Assembly (NCBI GenBank): GCA_008477525.1
Contig: SPDT01000008.1
Span: forward strand, 992,001 to 1,056,000
DNA length: 64,000 bases
Direction of reading: 5' to 3'
Source: Hypomyces perniciosus
Taxonomy: Eukaryota > Ascomycota > Sordariomycetes > Hypocreales > Hypocreaceae
A program made the translations under genes and the position numbers. Positions 23,573 through 34,208 of the stretch are shown piece after piece (the stretch's first letter is position 1; each line of letters starts with the position of its first letter). The notes beneath the pieces are model-generated. The model was given only the letters and a program-made list of their open reading frames with translations. It did no database searches and was not told the origin of the DNA.

Positions 23573-25497
23573 ATGCGGATGTCATGGAGATTAGGGCTGG
23601 GGCGCACGGAGTCGGTGGACCATTACGCAGGTGTTCTGATTCCTCTCGAAGAGGCGCATCTTCACAGCCATTCTGCGAGGACCGGCCGAGTAGAGTTTGA
23701 AGCCCGAGAGGGGGATGAGGAACCGGACCCGGGGAAGGATGATGAGGGCGAGGGCATGTTGTTGATGAACGCTGCCGAGTACAGCATTCAAGGACTGCGA
23801 GCAGAGATGAGACAGGGCAAACGAGGAGAGTGGACGGATTACGAAAGTAAGTTGCGGAGGCGGATATGAATGGAGGAGTGCGTTTGCTGACTCTGGCGCA
23901 GTAAAATCCAAGCTCATCAACAAGGCCATACAAGATATTGGCATGGGCAAATACAACTGGCAGCTTTTTGCGCTTTGCGGCTGTGGCTGGCTCGCAGATA
24001 AGTAAGTATACCGCATTCATTCCATGACTATTATCGACATTTGCTGACACGTCTTTCTCAGCTTGTGGTTACAGGTATGCAGGGCATTATAGAATATGAC
24101 TTTATGAATGCTGACAGTGGATGATATAGGGCGTTTCCCTGACTTTGCCATCATTATCCGCAGAGTTTAACATCCCTGAAAAGACAGTCAGATACACAAC
24201 GAGCGCCTGCTTCGCTGGCCTTGCCCTGGGAAGTTTCTTCTGGGGCGTTGGCTGCGACTTTCTCGGCCGCCGCATGGCCTTCAATCTGACACTCCTTATA
24301 ACCAGTGTCTTTGGCATCATGGCCGCTTATGGCAGCAGTTGGGGCGCCGTCTGCTTCTTCTACGCAGGGTTTGGTTTCGGCGTGGGGGGAAATCTCCCTG
24401 TAGATGGAGCCTTATTCCTCGAGTTTCTTCCCGATGCTTCGAGTTCCCTACTCACACTGCTTTCCGTGTGGTGGCCAATCGGCCAGCTTATATCTTCCCT
24501 CGCGGCGTGGTTCTTCATCCCGCAATGGCCTGTGGACTTGGGTTGGCGATACTTCATCGCTACTATTGGCATCATTACCTTTGCCATGTTTAGTATTCGG
24601 TTCTTCGTCTTCCAGATGTTTGAGTCACCAAAGTTTCTCCTTAATCAGGGCCGCCAGAACGAGGCGGTTGCGGTGGTCCACGGTATAGCATATCGGAACA
24701 ACACCAAGACGTGGCTCACCTCGAAGATTCTGGACCAGGTAGCCGCCGAGGACTCCGAGCGGACAGGCCATGGCGCAGGGCATTATCCAACTGTCTCAGC
24801 TTCGACATCCAATATCATAAAAGAGAAGCTCAAAGCCTTTTCTGGAAAAAGACTTCGGCCGTTGTTCCAGACGAAGACATTGGGCGTTGCAACCTCTCTT
24901 ATTTGGTTCTGTTGGGCAAGCATTGGCATGGGTTACCCGCTATTCAACGCTTTCCTTCCTCAGTATCTTTCCCATCATGGAGGAGACACTTCTGACGCCA
25001 GCGCGATGGGATCCGAAACATCTCCCATTTCTGGCGTCACATATCGAAACTATGCCATAACCTCAGTTTTCGGTGTGCCTGGCAGTCTTCTCGCAGCCTA
25101 TCTCGTCGACCATCCTTCTCCTTTTCTCGGTCGCCGTGGAACACTTGCTATGTCTACTTTTATCTCAGCTGTGTTCCTTTTCTTCTTTGCCACCTATGCC
25201 ACCACGCCCACCATCCAGCTGGTCTTCTCCTGCATCGAAGCCTTCGCCCAGAACATCATGTACGGTGTCCTATACGCCTTCACCCCGGAGATCTTCCCGG
25301 CACCGGTGAGAGGCGCGGGCACTGGTGTCGCAAGCTTTCTCAATAGGGTGACAGGTCTTATGGCGCCCCTTCTGGCGGCGAATATTCCAGGTGATGGGGC
25401 AACAACGCCGATTTACATGTCGGCAGTCCTGATTCTGGCTTCATTTGTCGCAATGTGCTTGATCCCTATCGAGACTAGGGGCGCGCAGAGGTTGTAA
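23573..25497 (+). CDS. Major facilitator superfamily transporter (SV2/SVOP-like)
   Basis: Exons are 23573-23846, 23902-24001, 24062-24074 and 24130-25497, giving 584 residues. The introns are 55, 60 and 55 nt, and the third exon is only 13 nt. A hydrophilic N-terminus of about 100 residues precedes the membrane part. The segment IGMGKYNWQLFALCGCGWLADN is typical of SV2/SVOP-like transporters, and the loop motif GCDFLGRR matches the MFS signature between helices 2 and 3. About a dozen hydrophobic helices follow, with a second FLGRRG loop in the C-terminal half and a PEIFPAPVRGAG motif near helix 10. The substrate cannot be told. Related fungal carriers move organic acids or sugars, which is family knowledge only. 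A second ATG two codons on (23579) is an alternative start. The gene is convergent with the J-protein gene. Confidence 0.9.
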
Positions 25498-25776
25498 TAA
25501 CGTTGTAACATGGTTGGAGGCTGTGACAGCCTGGATTCCCTATGTCACATATTTGGATTTGCATATCTACCAAGCATCAGTCCTTCGAAGCACATAATAT
25601 AGGGTCATTGCGGAGGGAAGAAGCTATTACGGGAAAGTGGGGGGACTGATCTGGATAGATTGGATAGATTCCTCTTGGATAGCATATTGGGTACGGATCT
25701 TCACATCGTTTAGACATATATAGAGGCTTAGGCATCGATCTATTTTATTGTATTTCCTATCTATATGCTAGTAGAT

Positions 25777-26920
25777 CTATCTGTTCCCCTTCGCACCGGC
25801 TGGAGCATCGATTCTCCTCTTCCTTAATGACGTGCCCACGGTATCTCTCACCATAGGATCGGAGCGTATAGTATTCTGGACCAGCCACTCCCGCATCTTC
25901 CCCTGCAAATTGGTCGCAGCTTCCTTGTCGCCCTTGTACGGCGCCATCTCCATCTCCATCAGCCGTGTCGTATCGTTATCAAGTTGATTCACAATCGTTT
26001 CAAGGCGCTCCAACCCTTGGCGTAGTGCCTTACCATCATCACCATCCTCAGCTTTTTGCCCAGACGGTGCTTGCGTAATCAGCAGAGGCCCGACTTGCGA
26101 CAGGGCGATGTACACAGTCAGGATGAGCTTGCGAGAAAGTTCGATGATCTGGAACGGTAGGAAAGGTGGGTGCATGGGCACTCTCGTGAACAAGGCGTTT
26201 GCCATGTCAAGCAAGAAGGGGAATCCGGGCCTTGTGACGGCCTGGATCTCAAACACACAAAGACTGAGCAAAATCAGCCATCGGTAGAACTTCCCAAAGT
26301 CCATGTATCCAAACAAGCCCAAGACATAAATCGTCGCCGCCGCCATGCCGTAATGCGGCAATATCCCCGACAGCACGCCCCTGGAAACAAAGTCCTTGAT
26401 TGTCACGCACTTTTGCCAGACAATCACCTGAGGCCCGAAGCGCTCGTACGCAAACCGCTTGGCCGCATCCTGCAATGTGTCGCTCGCGAGTTTAAGGTGC
26501 ATAAAGTAGGTAGCCGAGTCTTGCGCATCGGTACCAGCCTTGTCCGGGTGGTGAACGGCGGCGAGGCGGCGGAAGCGCGACTTGATGTCGCGGTCCGTGA
26601 CAGAGAAAGACACGCCGAGGTCAGTGTAGAAGGAGCCCTGACGGCGTAGGTCGTAGTCGGCCTCGTATATTGTGTAGAGGAGATAGGTCGTCACGACGAG
26701 GATATGGATTATCCGGCGATGGGCGTTGAAGCGCGCGCTGCCGGGGGCGGGTTTGGGGTCGCCGGCGCGGATGCTGAGGCCATAGTAGATTGTCTGGATC
26801 CAAGAGGTTGCGAGCTGTCCAGGCAGTGTGTTAGCCGCTTTTTGCTTGAGATGCTGAATATGGGGCGCTACTCACGTTAGGGAGAAAGGCCCAGCCTAGT
26901 ATGGACACAAATTGAGACAT
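25777..26920 (-). CDS. Membrane-bound DnaJ (J-domain) protein
   Basis: Exon 1 is 26876-26920 (15 codons, MSQFVSILGWAFLPN) and exon 2 is 25777-26814. They are separated by a 61-nt intron in phase 0, giving 360 residues. A first hydrophobic segment (IIHILVVTTYLLYTIYEA) precedes the J domain, which has FYTDLGVSFSVTDRDIKSRF and the essential HPD tripeptide near residue 102. After it come further hydrophobic segments (MAAATIYVLGLFGYMDF, WLILLSLCVFEI, LILTVYIALSQVGPLLI) and a charged C-terminus with a likely coiled coil. This topology suggests an ER or other organelle membrane protein recruiting Hsp70 to the membrane. That is inferred from the layout; the HPD motif is seen directly. Confidence 0.88.
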
Positions 26921-27552
26921 GTTAGGAGTCAAGCATTGTTGTCGTGCGATGTTGAAGGTCTGGTGGGATCAACGTCATTAGCTGGAGGGCAGGTTGTGTT
27001 GTTGACAGCTTTCAGGGACCCACGCCGCCACGATCGATAAGATAAGCCTCGCTGACATACAACTACCACAACTGCTTGACTGCCAACCTCATTTTACTTC
27101 GCGCACCGCCTCCCAACTCCCAAATGCTCAGAATCCTCATGCCTTGACTTTTCTCTTTCATGAAAGCGAACAACTGGTGATCGACATCGTGACTGGACAT
27201 CCGCTGTTCCTCCATAACAACCGGGAATGAAGGCTTGTGAATTGTTCTGCGTTAGCCTCATGATGGAAGAGTGTCCTGAGCCCCCTGGTTGTCTACGTGC
27301 TTACAAATTGACGATAACGGCCCTTGCTACGGAGTACAATACTCGGACCGAACTAATAGTCAACCCGCCGAGTTGCTTCGGAAATCGGGATGTTTGCACG
27401 CATTCATGATACGAGTGTCATCTCCACTTATTGACTCCCTGCTTGAGAACAACCCCGCCTAGTTACACTACTAATACTACTACTACCAATATCGCGTCTG
27501 ACAGCATCACGAGAATTCGACAGAGCATACCATTCATACTTCGGGTTCCAGA
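26921..27552. promoter_or_regulatory. Shared promoter region between J-protein and HET genes
   Basis: About 630 bp lie between divergent starts. No gene is visible. No TATA-like element stands out. Confidence 0.4.
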
Positions 27553-29788
27553 ATGTCAAGTGGGATGGGGTACCGTTGTCAATACTGTGATGATCTGTCC
27601 ATCGAATGTTTGGTGAACTTGGCAAAGAAGGAATTCGCCGGCCATGAGTTCCCAACTACAGCCTATTACCAACACCACAGCTCCTTCGGAGACATGGATC
27701 GGTCAGCTAGGGCTGGGTGTGATTTGTGTCAGCTCATAATAGAGTGCTTCAAAGGAATCCGTTGGGAACCGGGAGAAAGTCTCGACTTCACGTCGGAATC
27801 GTGGGAAGGTCCAGAATGCGACATCGAGGCTTCCGCCTATGCTGTCGCCATGAAACTTGACGTATCAGACGTCAAACTCTGCATTAACACTGATCACCTT
27901 TATATGGAGGAGCTTTTGGAAAATGTCCGTGTTTTCAACACCCTGTTAGTTCAAGTGGGCACTCAGGAGTTACCGGACGACGGTTGTGATTACCCATTCC
28001 CGTTCCTAGCTTTTGCACTGAGCACACCATTAAGTATGGGTTTCTTGGCATCCTCTCTACCGTTTTTTATCTAACTTCTAGTGAAATGAAGACAAGATTG
28101 TGGAAGAAGGAGGCTTTCGGATTGGGCGTTTCCACGTCGACCCTGATTTGAGGTCTTCGGCGAACTTTGCCATCGCAAGATCTTGGCTCAATGAGTGTCA
28201 GACAACTCATAGGACCTGTCTGAAGAAAGTCACTCCTGAGCTCCCCAAGCGTGTGATCGACATTGGGCCGCTAGACAGCCCCATCACGCCTCGGATCTTC
28301 ATGCCTCACGATGTAAGATCGGATTATGTTGTGCTTAGCCACTCCTGGGGTGGGAATATACCTACCATGCTCACTACAAAAACATACGATGAGTATCAAC
28401 GGACATTGCCCTACTCTGAATTGCCAGCAAATTTTCGCGATACTCTTGAAATTGCTAAGGAACTAGGAATTCGGTACGTGTGGGTCGACTCCCTATGCAT
28501 CATACAAGACTCGAAGGATGATTGGGCATCTGAATCCAAGAAAATGGGTGGGATCTACCGGAACGCTACGCTGGCAATTTCGGCCCTGGTCTCTGAGAAT
28601 AGCACGGTGGGTATTCTCAAGACAAGTCGAGATTACACGCTAGGAGTGCCGAGCAGAGCAGGCATACGAGTCCTCAGAGATAAAGCCGCGATAGAGGAAG
28701 TCCGAGTGGAGTGGAAGCCGTTTGAGGAGGAGAATCTACGCCGCCTAGCATTGAACAGTCCGCATTCACGCAGAGCTTGGACTCTGCAAGAGTTTGTTCT
28801 CTCGCCTAGGAATCTTCTTTATGGTCATCGCCAGATATATTGGAGATGCCCAAGTCAGATGAAATCAGCTGACGGCACCCCTGAAGGCAACCAGTTTCCT
28901 GACTCATCATTCCAAGTTGCCTCAGGGGTTATTTACTCGGACATTCTGGCATCAAAGCCTGACAAACCAGTGGACATCAACACCCTCCTAACGGACTATT
29001 ACGAGTTGGCTGAGGGTTATTCGGCACGGAAACTGACGTTTGGCTCAGATAAGCTTCCTGCCTTCGCTGGTATAGCCTCAAGTCTTCAACTAATGCTTGG
29101 TGGAGACTATCTTGCGGGCCTCTGGACGACTGACCTGAAGCGAGGACTACTCTGGCAGGCAGATTTGTCCTTTTGTCGTCATGTTAAGACACATGGCGCC
29201 CCATCCTGGTCGTGGATGGTAACTGGCCAACCAATTCTCTTCCCCAAGAAAGCAACATGGCCAGGCCCATATGGGCTAGAACTAGTCCAATACGAAGTCA
29301 TGCTTCGGGATCCTACGAATCCCTTTGGCCCCATCGACTACGCATGTATTGCTGTGAAGGGTCTTGCGGTCCCACTCAAGCGAAGCACACAAGTTGCGCG
29401 TTGCCATAGCCGGGACGAGCTGATATTTGGATATATCAACTATGACGAACCTTTGATGGAGAATGATAATGCTGGGAGAAATTCAATATTTCGAATGGAC
29501 AATGGAGACTCTAGCCCTTCCTTCGTTTCCATGTATACTGAGATGGGCTCTGATGATGTTGATGTCGATCCTAGTTTGTTTTCTGAAGGGGACTTGCTGC
29601 TTTTGCTAGTGCAAATAGAAGAGGATGTTGATGGAGAGAAGGGTAATAACTTTGGAGAGGGCCTTGCGATTCGTCGAGTCCCTGACCAGCCGGAGGACAC
29701 ATATGAGAGAATAGGCTATGCCATGTTCTGGAGGCCCAAGGTGGATTGGTTTAGAACCTGGCAGACCCGTGTCTTGAATCTCGTCTGA
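27553..29788 (+). CDS. Heterokaryon incompatibility (HET) domain protein
   Basis: Exons are 27553-28033 and 28092-29788, giving 725 residues. The HET domain spans about residues 239-330 with its usual blocks: YVVLSHSWGG, then NFRDTLEIAKELGIRYVWVDSLCIIQDS, and MGGIYRNATLAISA. It is followed by RAWTLQEFVLSPRNLLYG, the usual downstream block. The N-terminus has a CQYC...CDLC cysteine pair and the WLNECQTTHRTC segment common in this family. HET proteins trigger cell death when unlike hyphae fuse. Some act in non-self recognition more widely. The intron needs care. The first AG after the CTAAC branch site (28080-28081) would put a stop codon in frame, whereas the next AG (28090-28091) restores the frame. 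HET genes vary greatly between strains, so no specific incompatibility locus is claimed. Confidence 0.88.
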
Positions 29789-31938
29789 GGGGAAAAGACA
29801 AGGGGGCATATCAACGAAGGAGAAAGTTCCGCATTTTATCTTCTAGTCGAGCTGAGGGGCCATTCAACAAACACAAGTTCCTTCGATTTTTAAAGTTACG
29901 AGTGTGGAGTATATACGAAGCAATGGGATGATGCTAGTTGGCTCTAGTTGGGCTCGATCTCAGTTCTAAAGGCGTGTTTCCATAACCATTGTTTCATCTA
30001 TCCTCATTCAAGTCATAAAATGTCCTATCTTGGGGTTGACACGTTCGCTTCCCTCACTATTAGGAGAGACTTTCTTATATGGGAAGTGGCGACGCGTCAG
30101 CTCTGGGTCGACGGCTCTGTGTACGAGATTTTTCTAGACTCACGCACGGCGTTCCGGAGGCTTTCCGATTGATAATTTGATTCATCGCCCCGGGAGGAAC
30201 CGAGGGTTATGACGTATTGCCATGTCTCCAAATCCTTGGTTGATCTAGCTGTGCATGTACATGAGTTGGCCTGAGGTCGCACGATACGAGGGCATCACGA
30301 ACTAACCGACTGCACCGAGGAGCCAAGATCCCGGTCTCGTTTCAGACACACATCACAAATTCACGTGGAGGATAAAAATAGAAGTGCCGCCACAAGCTTT
30401 TTCCTCCCCTTCTGTCAAGGGGCTTCACTGAGCCATTCGGCCATGAATGGAGCCATGTGCGCCTGCGCCACGACGGAACCCCTGTAGGGCAGCAGACTAG
30501 CCACTGTCAACCGCAGGGGTTAGCATGAGTAAGGCCGTAACGCCGATTTCTTGAACATACGAGCATCAGTGAGAACTAGGCAAACTAAGATTGTGAATGG
30601 GAATGTCAATCAGCTCCTGTAAGAATAGTATTTTTTGATGACAAAGAGGTTATGGGCAGATGAACCTCGTACTTTGTCGTAGTACTAGTAGTTGTACGGA
30701 ATAATACTCTGTAATAGGTATGAGTATCTCCACTATTTTTGGTAGATGTCGATATCTTGGCATTAAACTACGGTTAAGTACCTAGCAGTAGTGCGAAGGA
30801 CCTCTTATCCAAAAGTAGTAATTCTGATCATCCCTACAATATGATCAAGTCTACGGAGTATTATGTGTTACTACCTAACAGTTCGTATCAATTCAACAGA
30901 GAAGAGGCTATAACACTTGTCTCCCGTATTGTGTATTGTGTTACTTTTCTAGCTACCTGGTACTTGGGACAAGGTGGATGAGACTGATGACGATTCTCGC
31001 TGCATGACGTACGCCTACGAGTAAGCAGACAATTACGAACATGCACTATTAAAAGGATATGGAGAATGGAGTTTCACTGCCTAATTCAGCTAGAAGAATT
31101 CTAAATGCTTTCCTTTCCCCGCACTCTATCGGAGAATGTGTTTCAGAAGATGTGAAAATTTTCGGGTTTTGCAATACTAGTACTAGTATTTCAACCCCTG
31201 CTCATCGTCTACATACCGACCTTTCAAACCCCAGTCGGTACTTTGTAGATGGTTTAGCCGTGGCACGTGCGACGATCTAGTGATTCGTGAAGAGAAGGCG
31301 AAGAGCCGCTCAGCCGTCTAGGCCAATCCATAGCACTCCATCTAGGCCGCGTAATGCCTTCTGGTTTTCGTTTAGAGAATAGCTCTGTCGATTGAGTTGC
31401 GGTCAACTACTTCGGGTCGAGGCCATGTTGTTACAAAGTAGTTCGGTTGCTACGGACAATTGTTCGCCAACTGCCGACTCCGTTGGAGTTTACAAGCTTA
31501 TCTATCATTACCCACCTTTCAACACGAACTCCATGAAACATCATACATCGCTAGGATAAGGCTGTTGAGGTTTATAATTAGAACACAACTGCGTGATACA
31601 CAATGTTGAGTGGCTGAGACTTCAATGCCGCGTACTCACTTTCCTTGCTTGGACTTGCTTGAGCCTCACCCATCGACGTATCCGGTAATTCACCCCAGTA
31701 TTGTGGGATGCATCGACGTTGAGTTTTTTTTCTTGACAGTTTTCGGCAGCGCTATGGGGACACATTGTGGCCCATCGGGAAGCATGTTTGAGTGGTTATG
31801 ACGTGAACATATAACCCGAGTACTTCCATCGAGTATACTTCGGTCAGAAACACTCAGCAAATCGGAAAAAGCCCTTGCTTCTACTATCCCTTACCCTTCT
31901 TGAATTCAACTCTATCTCATTTGTGCCGTTTGGCGAAG
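29789..31938. other. AT-rich intergenic stretch upstream of the micro-exon gene
   Basis: No gene is visible. The region contains many short TA-rich words and scattered GTAC/ACTAG words. The last 130 bp contain CATATAAC near 31808-31815 and a pyrimidine-rich tract at about 31873-31900, which could be the TATA-like element and leader of the micro-exon gene. Confidence 0.45.
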
Positions 31939-34208
31939 ATGAAGGTCGCGATGGCCTCCCTGGCTGTCCTTCTTGGGCTAGTCAGCACCGGATGGGCTAA
32001 CGACCACTTGTTGAGGAAGAGTGTAAGTACCATTTCATTTGGTGAGATTTGGCTGATTAGTCTTGTGCTTACAACTCTCTAGGCTGTAAGATTTTCACCA
32101 CTTCCCAGATTGGAAATCTGATTGTGGGCGACGTACTGACCAATCATGCTGTGATAGGAGGTAAGTTGTTATTGAAGGAACAGCAGTTCCGATTTCTCCT
32201 TGGCAGAATGCTAAAGCCTTTGGTAACTATAGAAGGTAAGTCCCTGACCAAAAGTGAGAAGTCTCATGGTAAATAAAAATACTGACATAAGATCTAGCCC
32301 GTGAGTTCTCGGTTCCCACACATTCTTGGTTGAAAGGCGATGACTTTTACGTGCTAACATCGCGATCAGTGTGTACGTTTCCTCAGACTCATGAGAATCT
32401 CACAAATTATTTGTTCCTCTGACTAACAATGAAATAGATTGTGAGTTGAATCCGACTACAGTTGGCAAAAATGTTGAGTGCTACGGCCTGCTAACATAGA
32501 TGATTATTTAAGTGTGTAAGTTAAAATGAATTCCTCACCCAGAATGCTCTGTGTGAAGGATGATGCTGACATATTAAAAACACCAGCTTGTAAGCTCTCG
32601 CAACCTTCCTTATGGGGTCAATTGACTCTTACATATTAAACTGACAATTCTAGGCGGTGAGTTCTCTTATACAATAAACAAAGATCAGACGCAATCATTG
32701 CTAACACCACTGGAAACTATAGGACGTAAGTGGAAGCTCCACTGTTAGGTAAATGACTGATGTCTAACAAGTTTGGCGACTTTCATCGTTATAGAATGTA
32801 TGTTTTCTCTGAGAAATCATGAATGCCTGGCTGGTGGTAACCTAATTTCGAAATATAGGGCGTAAGTCAATACTCATAAAAATTAACGAATCGAGCTAAA
32901 CTTAATGATCAATTAAAGCCAGTAAGTTTTCTTCCTTCATCTATTTAATTGTTTTCACTGTGCTAACCTGATATTTTAGTGTGTGAGTGACTGGAAGAGA
33001 ATCCGATACCTTACCCGGTACTGACATTCCACCTCTAGGATGTGAGTGTCTAGCTAGTGCAACATGGGATCCTACTGGCAACTATGCTAATATCAGACAA
33101 TCTTAGCCTATGAGTGAAATACTGAAATGAGAAAAATTATTTTCGCAAATAGTGTACTAACAGCAGGGCAGATAGTGAGTCTTCAACTCACAGCAAGAGT
33201 GAGCCAATAATTGCTTGGGGCGGACTAACATTATGTGATAATTTTAGTTTGTAAGTTTTTGAACTCCCCCCACCCATTCTTTTGAGTGAGACCAGCATTA
33301 ATATTTGGTATAGGATGTACGTTCCTCCTTTGGATCGACCATACATGTGGTTCTTGGCGTCCTGGCATTGCTGACAACCATAGCCTGTAAGTTCTTTCCA
33401 CCAGCCATGCATAATTTACTCACTTTGTGCTGACTCTCCTACTTGTTTAGTGCGTAAGTTTCCGCCATCGTAACCAGGAGCTCAAACCTCTTAAGCTGAC
33501 ATATCGCACTTCAGAAAGTAAGTTTCGCCCTGGATTATCTATTCGGTCCCCAGGCTACAGGAAATGAACTGACATCATTGATGCTTATAGACTGTATGTT
33601 TCCACTAATAACTTTCGAGCACACTGACTTGGACAATTATTGCTGACGCCATGGGCTTCCGTTCAACCGTTCAGGGTGTAAGTTCTATTCTATTCTTGAC
33701 CAAACCATATCAGATACGCAGTATACTAATCAACCATTCCACTGCAGGATGTAAGTACAGAGTGATCAGACTCGCATGAGAATCCTGATCGTTGACCACG
33801 TACTCATGGCGTTGGAATCTTTAGTGCGTAAGTATTTCCTGACACACAATCGGAAGAACATTGTCGTGGACTGCATGCTAACTAGTTGCCTCCTTGCAGT
33901 ATGTAAGTTCCCCACATATTGCTTTTGCGTGGTCTGACAGGCGGCATCTTAACTCACACCGTTATTCCCCTAGTGTGTAAGTTCCCCTTGCGATGACCCG
34001 AGAGCTGAATGTCAGCTAATGTCGGCTTCAGCCTGTGAGTCTACACCGATGATTGGCAAACGTTCTGACAACTGGCTTTGCTCTAACGAGGCGAGAATAA
34101 CTTTAGCCTGTGAGTTTATCTCCCTTTATTTGGAGAACTTGATCGAAACCAACAGGCTGATACAACGAGCGACTGTAGGACTTCTGGGCTGGCGGTGCAA
34201 CGGCGTAA
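31939..34208 (+). CDS. Secreted cysteine-rich peptide encoded by an array of single-codon exons
   Basis: Exon 1 (31939-32022) has 28 codons. It begins MKVAMASLAVLLGLVSTGWA, a clear signal peptide with likely cleavage after GWA, and ends LLRKS in phase 0. The donor GTAAGT follows. From there to 34109 the only recurring pattern is acceptor AG, exactly three bases, then a strong donor (GTAAGT, GTGAGT, GTACGT or GTATGT), repeated about 30 times at 58-84 nt spacing. The last exon (34179-34208) starts GAC TTC TGG and ends GCG TAA, in frame. The sum is about 67 residues: signal peptide, a short spacer, a tail with six cysteines arranged C-x-C-x6-C-x6-C-x4-C-x-C, and a C-terminus DFWAGGATA. An even cysteine count fits three disulfides in a small secreted protein. 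No codon in the array is a stop. Function is unknown; I do not recognise the family. It is followed by a hydrophobin and another secreted protein. An alternative acceptor at 34154-34155 for the last exon would leave a 46-nt intron and a different tail, and is less likely. Confidence 0.85.
32083..34109 (+). other. Array of single-codon exons: coordinates
   Basis: Each exon is 3 nt; the position of its first base is given. Ala GCT 32083; Glu GAG 32158; Lys AAG 32233; Pro CCC 32298; Cys TGT 32370; Ile ATT 32438; Cys TGT 32513; Leu CTT 32587; Ala GCG 32654; Asp GAC 32723; Asn AAT 32795; Gly GGC 32859; Pro CCA 32919; Cys TGT 32980; Asp GAT 33039; Pro CCT 33107 (damaged donor); Ile ATA 33172; Phe TTT 33248; Asp GAT 33314; Pro CCT 33384; Cys TGC 33451; Lys AAA 33515; Thr ACT 33591; Gly GGT 33675; Asp GAT 33748; Cys TGC 33825; Tyr TAT 33900; Cys TGT 33974; Pro CCT 34032; Pro CCT 34107. 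Intron lengths range from 55 to 81 nt, mostly 60-73. Nearly all contain a CTAAC, CTGAC or close variant some 10-35 nt before the acceptor. The introns show no obvious similarity to one another beyond these signals. Confidence 0.85.
33107..33115 (+). other. Single-codon exon with damaged donor site
   Basis: The pattern CTTAG, CCT, ATGAGT replaces the expected AG, codon, GTGAGT. One G-to-A change would turn a normal donor into ATGAGT. The spacing to its neighbours (65 and 62 nt) is normal for the array. If the site is dead, the two flanking introns fuse into one of 130 nt (33042-33171) and one proline drops out with the frame kept. Confidence 0.65.

Noticed and set aside
31900..32082. 60-residue open frame reading straight through the first array intron
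   Set aside because: It starts at a non-ATG codon and runs into a strong GTAAGT donor at 32023. The spliced signal-peptide exon is a better explanation.
32086..34178. Reading the array as a CRISPR-like or satellite repeat
   Set aside because: The spacing is regular but the intervals do not share sequence. Only splice signals recur, and the three-base inserts keep a reading frame.
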